Source: Lineus longissimus (Eukaryota; Nemertea; Pilidiophora; Heteronemertea; Lineidae). From it: a stretch of DNA of 64,000 nucleotides. Shown one piece after another: positions 1 through 12,300 of this stretch. The translations under genes and the position numbers were made by a program. The number at the start of each line of letters is the position of its first letter. The first letter of the stretch is position 1. The notes beneath the pieces were generated by a model. It made no database searches, was not told where the DNA came from, and saw only the letters and a program-made list of their open reading frames with translations. Location: positions 1,860,001 to 1,924,000 of the forward strand of contig NC_088316.1 in NCBI RefSeq assembly GCF_910592395.1. Reading direction: 5' to 3'.

Positions 1-439
1 AGCATGTCTGTAGTTTTCCAATGCTTCCTGCAGTTGTCCTCTTTCCTTATAAACATTCCCAAGATTTGAGTAGGCTTCAGCTAACATTGGATTCTGTTTA
101 ATTGCAAGTTGACTGAAGTACGCTGATCTGAATTGAAAATACATGACAATTTAATTATTTTCTGCCAATGAAGCACACAAGTCCTAAAAGGGAATTTCAA
201 CTACGATTCATTGACGGCAAGGAAAGCTACAAGATCCCTATTATCAAAAATTATCAAAACCTAGTATTTTGCAGCTCATTTTACTCACCGGTCCAGCCTT
301 CTGCACTGGAAATGGATCGAGCTGAGCAACAACAGTACGCCAGTGTTATCTGGTTCTTGTCGCCATAGCTGCATGCAGTGTTGTTCTGCACTGTCGTAGT
401 CTGCTGCTTGGTATTCTCGATGGGCAAGTTCTGCAAGGC
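1..439 (-). CDS. OGT: O-GlcNAc transferase, N-terminal TPR exons (partial, 5' part)
   Basis: Two exons on the minus strand encode the start of the TPR superhelix of UDP-GlcNAc:protein O-GlcNAc transferase, the nucleocytoplasmic enzyme that adds GlcNAc to Ser/Thr. Exon 439..289 reads [19 protein letters not shown] and continues to [12 protein letters not shown]; exon 127..1 continues with [32 protein letters not shown] and runs off the window. These match the human OGT N-terminus almost residue for residue, as I recall it. Splice sites are clean: acceptor TTTTCAG before 439, donor GTGAGT at 288..283, acceptor ATTCAG before 127; the split Arg codon CG|A joins the two exons in frame. The first coding exon, with the start Met and ending in phase 1, lies upstream (above 440) and was not found. 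The catalytic domain is outside the window. Confidence 0.95.
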
Positions 440-1979
440 CTGAAAAGTCAGCAAGAAAACAATGACTGATATTCATACAAGACGATTGGTACATACATTG
501 TATATTATACATCAAATGCATGTCACAACTGAATCGACCTTTTCGAATAGTTTGTTTAGGTGCTGACCAGCCATGTGTTTCACCTGGAACAAAGGGATCA
601 CAGTGGCTCAAGGTATTGTCCTAATTTTGCCTAGACCTTCCGACGTGTTCCGAGTGTGCGGATTTGATTTTTTCAATTTTTGGCCGCAATTTGTCGTCTT
701 CGAATGCGTCTTATTCGAGATCTGCATGATATAATGTAGCAAAAAAGGCCTGCACTGTACATGCACAATCCATAAATGCACTGTATCATTTTGAGTGAAT
801 GGTAAACATGGCGATGGGTCATGTGCAATCATGTATGAAGATGTGCATGATGTCTGTGTACGTTGGCTACATCCATGACATGTAGGCTAACACTTAACAG
901 CCACACAGTACACAACCCACAACGAGCAGTATATCTCCCTTATATCTTAATCGTACACCCAAATGCCATGAGATTTTCAGGAAATGTGTTTTATGGTGTA
1001 CTTCTTCGTTTTTGGCTACTAAATTTTATTTTGATGCTTTATACCTGACTTTAAACCTGGTGGAAGCTGGTGGGCGTGGGTGGACGCTGTTTAGGATGAC
1101 CGGCATTCGGCACCTGCACAGCAGCTTCCAGAAGTTTTTTTCTTATGAAATTGGAAGACAAATTTACTGATACCTTGCGATCGGCATGGAATAAATACGT
1201 GAAATTTGTCTCAGTGAATCTAAGATATATAATGAATTATCTAATACAAATAATTACCCGTTGTATCTACAATATGAGCCATAATTTGATAACTAAAATC
1301 GGTTTTCGTCAACTTCTTTTCCGAAAGAACAAAAATGGCTTCCAATGAGTAATTTAAATATGCTAATGAACCAAATCACTGCTTTTTGAGTGTCAAGTAC
1401 TGCGACTTGTAATATAGTTATCCATTTAAGTTATGATATTTGTAATCTTATGCCTTTTTTATTTGGATTTTATTTTTAGAATAGTTTAGGATACAACTAT
1501 ATATATAACTGTTCCCATACTAATAAAAGAGAGGGGGAATTGAGGTCATAACTTTTTAACATCTGCATGCCCGGTTTTCCCGATAGTGGCGCCACTGTCT
1601 AAACCAATGAGACAGTACCGGTGTGCAAGGGATAGTAGTCCTAGGGCTGATAGTCCGTGTAACAATAGCCCGCATTGCTAAATGTTTTGGTTAGGGTTAG
1701 CGGTACAATAGATCATGCGGCTAAACTTTAGAATTACCGATCGGATGTTCCTCCGCACTATATAAGTTGTGAATCGGTTTAAAGGGTTAGGGTTAGGGTT
1801 AGGCTACTTGTTCATTATTCGGTATTCATTCGCCCCTTAGACCTATACTTCCGATCGGGAATTCTAAAGTCGATCATGCTGCTTAATTGGTCAAATATAA
1901 TGCTACCGGACTATGACTCCAGGGGGACTATATCCGCTGTTACACCGGCCTGGCCCTTTGGCCTAGCGATCGAATTATT
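440..1979. other. OGT first-intron or upstream sequence, no gene recognised
   Basis: No convincing exon was found on either strand. The missing first exon of OGT may lie here or further right. The stretch holds a short TTAGGG run (1784-1803). A TATATAAG-like string at about 1758-1765 has no recognisable transcript behind it. Confidence 0.4.
1784..1803 (+). repeat. Interstitial telomere-like (GGGTTA)n
   Basis: Three and a third tandem GGGTTA units, the telomere repeat of most animals outside arthropods. A shorter GGTTAGGGTTAG lies about 90 bp upstream. Confidence 0.8.
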
Positions 1980-2382
1980 TTAACGCCTTCAGCGCCGAAC
2001 CACGTAGATCTGCGTGGCCCAAATCCCCCCCCTTTGAGCTCGTTATCGGAGTCTCGTGGACTTCATGAAAGAACTACACCATCGCCATCTTTAGGGCAAG
2101 GGAGGAACTGAAAAGATCGCACGGTCTTTTCAGTTCCTACCGTGCCCTGAAGATGGCGATGGCATAGTTCAGAACTTTAAATGCCTTCATGAAAGAACTA
2201 CGCCATCGCCATCTTCAGGGCAAGGTAGGAACTGGAAAGACCTCTTCTTGTCTTTTCAGTTTCTAGCTTGCCCTGAAGATGGCGATGGCGTAGTTCTTTC
2301 ATGAATTCCATGAGACTCCGATAACCAGCTCAACGGGGGGGGGGGGGGGGGGGGCACGGAGGTTCGGCGCTGATGGTGTTAA
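1980..2382. mobile_element. 403-bp composite foldback element bounded by TTAA
   Basis: The ends are inverted: TTAACGCCTTCAGCGCCGAACC on the left matches the complement of the right end at about 20 of 22 positions. Just inside lie inverted copies of TTATCGGAGTCTC (about 2043 and 2312). The core is two hairpins in tandem, each built from GCCATCGCCATCTTCAGGGC facing its complement. Both ends carry TTAA, the target site of piggyBac-type transposases, so a piggyBac-like MITE is the best guess. A G-tract of about 20 bases lies in the right arm. No coding capacity. Confidence 0.7.
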
Positions 2383-4285
2383 TGGACCAATGAGACAGCT
2401 GCACTCTGAATTCTGTCCTCACTCAAGGTAAATCAGGTCTCTTGTCATCCTTGATGAGATAATACTGGTATTCCACTTGCGGACAAAATCAACTTTATAA
2501 TCTTTACCTCGATGCCGATGGTAGGCCCATAGCTCAGAGTGTAGGAATGTCATGAGAAGTATCCTATATTGAAAGAGACACAAACAACCCCCCCCCCCCC
2601 CCCCACAAGGCTGAAGCTCCTAACTACACGTATTAGTAAAATGAATACGACCAATTTCACCCCAGCTCCTACCCATAGTCCCCCTTTAAGAAACCATTTT
2701 CCCCGGAAAACCAAAGTCTGTAATATTTATTGTTCATCATTTGAACTGCGCACGTGCGTTTGTTTACAATATCTCAAAGATCACATGACCTACTAATGCC
2801 TCTTGCCAGACCAGTCAAGCATTGGGAAAGCATCTTTAATTCAGACAACGTTAGAACAAGTTAGAACTAGAAAAACGAACATGTTAATTTACAAAAGTAA
2901 AAGCAGATTTCACCACTAACCAGTCAAATCGGAATACGACGGCGCAAAATGTTCTCGCTTTCCTCCTGCTAAAAAACCTTGTTCCCGCACTCCTATTTTA
3001 ATTTATGCCCAGGAATATGATATGATCAGTCTGTTTTCACTTGTTTGTAATTAAATGGTATTCATATAATGAGATCAATAGAAGTGTTCCTTCAACCACC
3101 AGCAAGAGTACGATACAAAGCCACTCAACACTTCTTCTCCATGAACAGATCCCATCGTTCAACTAGTCTTCTCTCCCCAGTGCCTCACGGACCTTCAGGT
3201 TCCCATACTCTTACGATATCGCCCTCAAAACAACCCTGGAGTCATGAATTCACAGGTGCTCCTGTGAAATCTCAGTTCTAGTTTAGCAGCTGTTTTGGCA
3301 AAGACATGTTTTTTGAAGTTTCTAAAACCTAGAGCGCTACTCAATAGGCGGCTAACAAGAGACTACGCATTTTACTGTTGTTGCCGACGTATGCGTACAC
3401 TGAACTTAGAATGTGCATCGGCCCCGTGTTGAAATGCCGTCCAGTGCCAGTTGGTGCGTTTTTCGCTGATTTGTACAAAATTCAACATATCTCAAAAGTT
3501 CAATGTTTGACCCTCGATTATTTTTTGATTTTTGTGTAGCGTAGGCAACTGTCTTTGAAGGGAGAATAGTCACTGTAAGAATTATTCAGGAAGAAAGGTA
3601 TAATATTTGGGGTTTTCCGTGATTGTCCGGCCCAATTGGAAATATTGCCATTTGGGATGGTGAACAGAGCTAGGAGCAAATAGGACGCTTATGATTTATT
3701 TAAAGAAATAAAATGCCCGATTTAACATCCTGCAGAATCAGGGGAATCGGGCGTTTCCAGTGATATACGACACAAACGGGTTGTCCTCATGCAATCACTT
3801 TGGAAACGCATTTTAAAATAGATGTTACGTCCTGTCAATGGGGCTCGTCATCATCGCGTACATTTGGGAAAAACTCCCTAACGAGACCTATGGTTCTTCC
3901 AGCAATCAACCACACCCACGATGGCGCTCACTTCCGCTTCTTTTGAACGTCCGGGAAACAGGCATTTTGCAGGTAACTGGATTTAAACATCAATATTGCA
4001 TAATTAGGAACTTTTGCTTGCAAATATCGTACGGGCAGAACGTGTATTTTATATATCGTTAATTACTGACAAAATTTCGGATTATGTCGTCAATGAAGAA
4101 GGATGTTATGCAGGTGGTAAAATTTGATAGTTGCTGTACTACTACTACTAGGCCTACTAGTACTAGTGCATGGACTATGGAGTGTACTGTGTAGTCCCTA
4201 GTGACTAGTGTAGTGTTCGTTCATTTCACTCCTCCCAATCGTCAGGCGTGTATTATTGCATGTATGATTAATATACACTGTATGT

Positions 4286-4322
4286 CTAACCCTAAACCTA
4301 ACCCTAACCTTACCCCTAACCC
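4286..4322 (-). repeat. Interstitial telomere-like (CCCTAA)n, degenerate
   Basis: About six CCTAAC-type units with single-base changes, opposite in orientation to the run at 1784-1803. Confidence 0.75.
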
Positions 4323-5066
4323 AGCAATCTGATTGGCTCTGACGATTTGGCACTGGACACATAGTATTAGTAACACTACTACTAGGCCTAGTGTCAGTTC
4401 GGGAAAGTTCAAAATAGACAACCTGCTGTAAATAAAGTTTGGCCATTTTGAAAAGACCCTTTTCACAGGCAACGTGTGTTTACCAACCATGGCAGTGTCC
4501 ATCCAGCTTCACACGAGACGAGAAAATTGAAACTTCGAATGAAACTTTTGATGAAGAATAGGGCAATAACAACTTTTGGGTACCTTTTCCGAAAACTAAT
4601 AAAGAAGTCAGACGTCGGCCCTCGTGTGTCTATAATGTACATGTTATGCAATTGGTGGCTTGTCAGATAAAAAATAAATAATGTCATGATCGAAGTCCAA
4701 ACCATAGTACAGTATGCCACTGACGTTAGGTCATGTCATGCAACGCAGTCACTGCGGATGTGGTAAAATTGATGTCACCGATGTGTTCATGAATCGGAAG
4801 TAATGTGTGTGGCAGACATGATTGAAAAACAAAGTGCTGTTGCCGCCTTGTGCTCGATTTGGTACAGTATCGGAGGTCGGTCTGATTTCAGAGTTTGATA
4901 AAATGTCACAAATATTTCAAATAATTCAAATATTCACAAATAAGTCAGGCACGACAAATCATTGCTCTGCCCTCCAAAATGGCTGACCATGAAAACACTC
5001 TATTGGTCTACAGACATTCATCCATTTTTACTCCAATGATAACACTGATAGAAAGGAATCTACCAG

Positions 5067-5605
5067 TCACCATGACGACCGATTTATACCACTGAGGATA
5101 TTTGTATCTGCATCTCTTGGTCTGTGCTCATCTCCGATGGCATTGGTGTCGTATTCCTGATGAAAGTTTATAATAGTTCCTTTAGTTGAAATTAACTCTA
5201 CCGCATACAAGGAGGTTGCATGGAACTGGGGGGACTCGAGAAGGGGGACTTTGGAGCCAGGTGACGAGGATGTTTGTGTTGATGTGTGACAGACGGTTGC
5301 ATTGATTCTGATTCCATTTGTCTCATCATGGAACACCTACATGACATGTACACCTACATTGACTGATTGATTCCAATTTGATTGATGATACAAACATATC
5401 AATACAATACAATGTGATGATAGCTGTAGTATTGATCTTGGCATTCTGCGAACACTGAGAGATACCAGTAGATGCCCTCAGTCATATGACAGTAGTTACT
5501 TGTACTGGTGCCAGCACCACAGATGTTGTTGACAGTATGCTTACTGGACCTGTCCTCCAGCTCCACAGTAGTACTGTTATTCTCAATATCACCCTTTTTT
5601 GTCAT
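5067..5605 (-). other. Two open stretches on the minus strand, possible exons of an unknown gene
   Basis: Reading frames at 5605-5399 and 5336-5067 are rich in polar residues (for example LEDRSSKHTVNNIC and VCHTSTQTSSSPGSK) and low in the hydrophobic runs typical of chance ORFs. The lower one follows a possible acceptor (CATGTAG). I recognise no family and could not find phase-compatible splice sites joining the two, so chance is a real alternative. Confidence 0.2.
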
Positions 5606-6428
5606 CCCACATGTGTCTTAAGAGACCTTCACCTCATTCTCCTTCTCCTTCCCTTGATTCTTTTGGCTATCCGATAAGATACAATCTGACTAAAAACTTG
5701 GAACGTGTGCGAGCCCTATCTTCTGCATGTTCTGGCAAGCAAAAAGAGAAGCGAAAATTGGGCCTTGGGGGTGGGGGGGGGGGGGGGGTGGGGCAATATA
5801 ATACAAACTTCTTTACTAAGAACCCAAGTTGAGTCATCTACAGATCAGGATGCCGTGTCTGTACATACACACTTTAAAGTACTTTCCAGGCTAATGTTGA
5901 TGGTTGTGTGACTTTTTCGCCTTTATCCTGGTTTGACTGTCTGGTCATTTCAGGTAGACTTTACCTGCTTGGTTTTGGCACATTTGGCGGTGACTCATTG
6001 ATAATTCGCCAGCTGAGTTTCGTAGCATGCGGTTCATACCGGCTCATCCTTCAACCAGATATAGACGTACCTGCATACTCTTCTCGCTTGAATAAAATTT
6101 TTGGGATTTTATGCAATCTTTTGGACAAAAATTGTAAGTTTATCTCATTGAGAAATAGAGTCAGTCATTATCCACTATTTTCTCTCAGAATCTCATTGTT
6201 CATTCGATTTCCCTTGTTTACCGCTATTGATTAAAGTAGATGATAGCATCGAAAACGCCATCCATGATGTGTTCAATTCAAGCTTAAGGCTATACTCTAA
6301 CATGTCTAGTAGTAGTACTCTGAGGTTCAAGGGGGACTAGAGGCTGGAGCTCTAATGGCACCCCTAACCTGCATGCTATGGTCACCTGGGGACTACCAAT
6401 TTGATTGCCAAACTCCTACCCATACAGT

Positions 6429-6613
6429 TGTACACCTTTCCAGAAATGGGCCGCTGAGTTTCCGAAATAGTGATGTCATAAGGGGAAACTAGGCCTTATG
6501 GTGGGACAAGGGAGATAGTCATGGTTGACTAACACACTTGAATGCCTTTAATGACGGACAAGGGGGAAAAAGTTACTTCCAATGCAAGCCACCAATTTCG
6601 GGAAGCATGTATA
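6429..6613 (+). mobile_element. ~187-bp TA-ended MITE, copy 1
   Basis: Starts near TACACCTTTCCAGAAATGG and ends near AATTTCGGGAAGCATGTATA; the ends are imperfect inverted repeats. The interior includes GATGTCATAAGGGGAAAC. About 90% alike to the copies at 7504 and 27725 by eye. Confidence 0.75.
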
Positions 6614-7503
6614 GTCTCCCTTTAAAAACAGAACAAAGAGTCTGATTGCTGCAGATGCTGAAATAGATAGTGCTGCAGTCCTCATCCTTGGTGCAGTGCT
6701 GCATGTGTACACAGCATCCTATTCAAGTGATTCAGCGCATGCATTGCTGACATTGGCTGCAGCATCCCTACGATCTGTGTAACTTTATTGATTCGCTGAC
6801 AAGTGCATCCTTCAGTTGTGTCACCACAGTCAGATTGAGTTGCATTCTGTCTATTCGGCTGCTGGATACTCTTCCAAAATCATACTGTAAGTTCCTGTTT
6901 TGTCCGATTCCCACCATGAGGAAATCGGGGGTTGTGTTCGTTTCTCTGGCCTCGTTTTTGCAGGGCTGGTTTCATCCATATCCTTGTCAGTATTAGTAGC
7001 ATTGTCTGTTTTGATCTGGTTTATCACCAGGGGATGTATCACAGTTACATTCTGAAGGCTATCATTCTGCATTCTGCATTCATATTTTGTGCAGATGACA
7101 GAAGTCCGATGTCATCTTATTGCAAGATGCAGTGTGTTTCCATCACTCATGTCATTGTTGTCTCCAAGCTAATACGTCTTGGTTTTGAAATCTTGAAAGG
7201 TTGTGTGATTACACTTTCTTTGGGACACCCTGTAAAAGCTATAAATGTGTTCTTTCTCCCATGTAATTGACTTTTACTGTGGCAGTAAACAGTTTGTTTT
7301 ATTGGTATTCATGTTCTTTCATTTGTACAATTTTCAATCCAGTGCATGATCCCAACTATTCTATTTGCCACTGCACAGTTACAGTAAACATTCTACGATG
7401 TTCTGTAATGGTAGAATCAATCAATTTCCCAGGCCCATCTGGGAACTGGTGCATTGGGTTCAAGGTTGAGCCTGTGCTATGGGGTGCCAAACCGAATCAG
7501 GCC

Positions 7504-7690
7504 TATACACCTTTCCAGAAATGGGGCGCTGAGTGTCCGAAATAGTGATGTCATAAGGGGAAACGAGGCCTTATGGTGGAGGGACAAAGGTGATAGTCAT
7601 GTTGACCAACACACTTGAATGCCTTTAATGACGGACAAGGGGGAAAAAGTTAGTTCCAATGCAAGCCACCAATTTCGGGAAGCATGTATA
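7504..7690 (+). mobile_element. ~187-bp TA-ended MITE, copy 2
   Basis: Same element and orientation as the copy at 6429, with ends TATACACCTTTCCAG and GGAAGCATGTATA. TA at both ends suggests a Tc1/mariner-type insertion. Non-coding. Confidence 0.8.
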
Positions 7691-8675
7691 GAAAATTGCC
7701 AATTTGAGGGGGTGCCAGGCTGACCATGGCAGTTAGGTGCTAGAAATGTTGGCTTCTGAATCACCTTTTTTAAAAGGTGATTCTCACATGAAAAGTGAGT
7801 ACAAGCAAGTCTCTATAGCCTCAACATCTCCTTGAAATTAGTTCTAAATATTGTTTTGTTAAAACAATAATATGTAAAATTTCAAGTGAGTTGTGGAAGT
7901 TAGAAATATGATTTTGTCATGCAAGTATCGTGAAATGAGGAAGTTATGATAAAATGAAAGCAAATTAAACTGCATGATGTGTTTTTGATGATATACAAGG
8001 CCGGCTATTAAGTGTTGCATGACTAATTAAATATTTTAATTATCTGCTCAAGTCTGGTGTCGCGTCTTGAATATTTCTCATCATTTGAATTGAGAGCCAC
8101 TCATGTCATATTGACAAATTATGCATTGTTCATCATGCTTAATCTTGTGCCAACATTGACATTTGGCAAATGGAAGTTGCAGCTATCAAGAACTGTTTGT
8201 CCCCAAACCCCTAGATCGATAAAATGTGGGTCGGACTAATTGCCCATATATGGCTTTCATGCTACACGATATCTCAGCTCATGTACTAGTATAAGATCTA
8301 TAATTAGCATTTGATTAATCATGTGCTGGGACAGTATTCTGTCAAGAATGTAGGCCTATATGCATTTCCTTATTCCGTGTACAGACTTCGAGGTAGGTGG
8401 AGGATATTTTTTCATTCTGAAGCTTCCGACTCGCTCATGTTCTCTTGTGGGTGTGTATCATCAGCTGCCCCCCCCCCACTCAACAAATTATGGGGGGGCA
8501 GTACTTTTAACCTTACTCCAAAATGACCCTCTTTCTCAGGTTTGCCAACTCGATGTAACAAAGAACACCAGGGCTTTCGTCACGTCTCTCCATTTCAAAC
8601 TTCTAAAATGCAAATGATTTCATTTTTCCTCTTCTTCAGATCCTACTCGTGACCTAACTACCCTCCCAATCCAAA

Positions 8676-9272
8676 ATGGCACAAGAAAAGCAAACTATCC
8701 CAAGCGCCCTCGCTGGTGAGATCCAGCAACGAGATCTTGGAAAACTCCACCATGTCGAGACGGCTGAGAAACAAGTATTACCTGACCAACAATGTGAGTA
8801 CACAAAAATTGATTTCAGTTGAGGTCGCGGCCCGAAGCAAGGAATCAAGTGTTGCGAGTTATGTGGCAGCTGTTGCAGTAGCTCGCAGTAGCTCGCAGTT
8901 TGTCCTATTCTCGCACGAGGCAACTTCACCGCTGGTCAAACGTACATGTATTCGATGTTTTCATTGACACCCCTGGCCCTGTTGTTGGCGTATGATATGA
9001 TTTGGTCCCAGATATATGCAGATGGTATGTTTTGCGCATAACTGACCAATCAGCTGATACAGAGCCAGCAAATGATGTAAAACATGCATAATCAAGTGCG
9101 CAACGTCATTTCCTGGTTAGGTGAGCTGAATGGTCAGGTATGTACAAACCATACCCTCGGCATATCCGGGAATGAAGTTCCCGTTTGTCGGGCATCCTAC
9201 TCACAGTGTGTATACATTTTTAGCTCACCTCTTAGCAGATTTGAGCTTATCCCATTCCGTGGCGTCCGTCGT

Positions 9273-9319
<47 letters not shown>

Positions 9320-12300
9320 CGTCGTCCGTTAGCAGGGCACGTTTCGTAACTGTTAGAGCTATTGAGTTGAAACTTGGTACACATGTACCCTTATGTAATG
9401 ACACCTTGGAGACCAAGTTTCGGTCCGATTCGTTTCATGGTTTGGCCACCAGGGGGCCAAACGTTAAAAGTGAAAATATGCAATATCTCCCTTAATAGTA
9501 GTCGGGAAATTTTGAAAAAAATATGGTAGGTACTTCTAGCAAAGGTGCATCATATATCCTCCGGGTTTTTGATTTGACCTCCTTTTCAAGGTCACAGAGG
9601 TCAAATGGTGTAAATTGGCCGTTAGGATGTAACGATGGCACGTTTCTAAACTGCAATGACTATTGATACCAAATTTGGTACACATTTACCCCTTAGTCAG
9701 GTGATCTCAGGGACCGAAGTTTGGTCCAATATGATTCACCACTTGACCACCAGGGGGCAAAATCCAAAAACCTTAAAAATGTGATTATTCCTTCACTTCT
9801 TGCCCGATTGCCACCAATTTGATATCATGGGTATATCTAACCACCATACAGTATATGTCACACAGGTTTTTAATTTGACCTTCTTGTCAAGGTCACAGAG
9901 GTCAAATGGCGTAAATTCGCCGTCAGGCCGTAACTATGGCACGTTTCTTAACTGCAATGACTATTGATCACAAATTAAGTACACATGTACCCCTTGGTCA
10001 GGTGATCTCAGGTACCGAAGTTTGGTGTGATCTGATTTGCCGTTTGGCCTCCAGGGAGGGGGCCAAATCCTAAATTCTTCAAAATGCCATTATTCCTAGT
10101 AATGACTTGCCCGATTGGCACCAATTTTATATCATAGGTACATCTAATTCTAACAGCCATTCAATGTGTCACCCGGGTCTTCTTTGATTTGACCTACTTT
10201 TCAAGGTCACAGAGGTCGAATGTACTGTAAATTGGCCATTTTGGGGAAATTGTAATTGCTTGGACCTACATCAAACCTAACACTACATGACACAATACCA
10301 TGCTCTTTATCCATCTTTCCTCCACATGAGGTGAGCACAATGGCCCTGGCCATTTCATTCATACTATCATTGATTTCAACTTAGACTGATTGTGTTTTTT
10401 TGTTGTGAGTCACAATAGTCCAGGTGTCTGGCCTGTCAGATGGTGGGAATATGGTATTGTTGAATCAATGCCAATCAATACATTTGTTAGGAAGACATCT
10501 CTTGGTCCAGTTATGATGCCATGATTAACCCTTTGCGTCCTACTGTCTGGATCGATATAAAATCAATGCTTTTATAAAATGCTAAATGAATTGCCCAAGG
10601 TCACAAACAAAATCCAGGCAGGCATCTATTGTGACTAAACCCTGTCATTGTATCAGCCAAGATTTCCAAGATATCTAAGGTTCAAAAACCCCATCATTGT
10701 TTCTTCTTCTGTATCCTGTGAACGTTCCTTGCCTGCCACTATGTGTGGGCACCGATTGGGGTGATTTGCTTGGGTCTCCATCTTTGGCCTGGGAGGAGTC
10801 CTCCAAAAGCTATTTCCCATTTCAATGGTGACCACGGCTTGCCCTGGGCTGGCAGTCACCAGATACAAAGGACCTTAGTTATCTTTATTCGAAGGACGCA
10901 GAAGTGTAGAGGGTTGAGTGACTTGCTCAAGGACACCGAGATGAAACAGACAGCGGTGCTCCTTCGGATTGTCTGAGAAACCGATGACCTCCTGATTATC
11001 TGGCAAGCACTCTTTAATTCATAACCAATAAGCTGTATTGTGGAGATCTGCTCTTGTTTCAATTACAGATCTAGAATCAATAAGCTTATCAGATAGTTAA
11101 TTAATCTGTTTTTGATAGATCATAAGGTGATCTTTCCATATATATCCCGGGTTCATGCGATGTTTATGATACATAGATGATAGTCTGGCATTTATCAGGG
11201 AATTGTGAAAGTTATTGTTAATTTATTGTTATGTTTATAAATGATCTAATATATTGAGAGGAAATGTGCACTTTGTCTGGAAATTCTAAATGCGTTTTTT
11301 TTCTTGGAGACATGTTGTTTACTTGGAATCAATTTAGTTAGTCATTGCTGATTTTGAACTCGGCCGAACAAGGTATTCTAGAAAAAATGCAGCTGATTTC
11401 TTAAAGCACCCTACTTCCCTGCAGATGAGCGATTTTTGTTGCTGCAACATGCGATCCTGAGCGCATGTGGCCAAAATCGTGTGTTTGCGGGGTTGCCAAA
11501 GGTGTCCACAACAAGAATTGGATATTGCAGCAGTCCAAGTGATCTATATAAAATCAGCGTTTCCCAGTTTTACCTGCAGACTAGGTTACTTTTTGTCGCA
11601 CATTCCTGTGATAATCATTGCAAGTCGCAGCAACAAAAAATGCTTGTTTGCGAGGAGCGTTAGTTTGTTTATCAACTGGCCAAAGTATGAATCTGTGGTG
11701 AACCCGTCAGTCTTTCTTGGATTCGTGTAGTCAGAGTCGTCCCTTGATTGCCAACCTTGAGATAAAATGTTTCGTGTCTTTTTTCACTCCAAAAATTCTC
11801 TATTTATGCACCAATTTTGATATTTTTCTTTGTATTCTCTTATCATAATACTGGAATTCTCAATTAGACTTTTTTATGACAGGAAACTCCCTCCCTATTT
11901 CCCAGCATGCGTTCATTCTATCAGCTAATTATTTCATGTTCACATTCTGATAATGTCCTATATTTCACTGGGAGATTGGCCTGAATGATCTCCACTACCA
12001 CATTTCCTGGACAGATATCAAATTGTTGTTGATTTAGAATGTAATTAGGACGTTACATCTATATGGTGTAGTATTAGAACTACCTTGCTCCGAATATTAG
12101 GGGGTTAAATAGACTATCAGTGTTGCCTTACAATTATGGGATAGCTTCTTTTATTTGGAGAGGGCTCCCACGAAAATATGTCTTATTTGCCCATAGTGCC
12201 ATAAATCTTCTTCCCTTGAAGCATTGGTGATTCTGCTTATTCCAAGAACACTCGCATTGGGTGGGCCTAATAATACTCCATTTAAAAGTGTTTCGTAGCC

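Larger units (their letters stand above)
2383..8639. other. Intergenic or 5' region between OGT and the thymosin array
   Basis: No recognisable gene. It holds telomere-like repeats (4286-4322), two copies of a ~187-bp MITE and several homopolymer G or C tracts. Because the first thymosin coding exon is preceded by a splice acceptor (CTTCTTCAG ending at 8639), at least one untranslated 5' exon of that gene should lie in or left of this stretch; I could not place it. Confidence 0.4.

Noticed and set aside
580-610. TTCCAG|GTGAAA on the minus strand as the end of OGT exon 1
   Set aside because: It gives phase 0, but the next OGT exon needs a phase-1 donor to keep the LAELAH frame.
5908-6234. 108-codon plus-strand ORF with hydrophobic residues
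   Set aside because: Starts in low-complexity flank, resembles no family, and no splice or start context supports it.
9266-9330. Arg- or Ser-rich protein from the GTC repeat
   Set aside because: A trinucleotide microsatellite keeps all frames open; no gene context.
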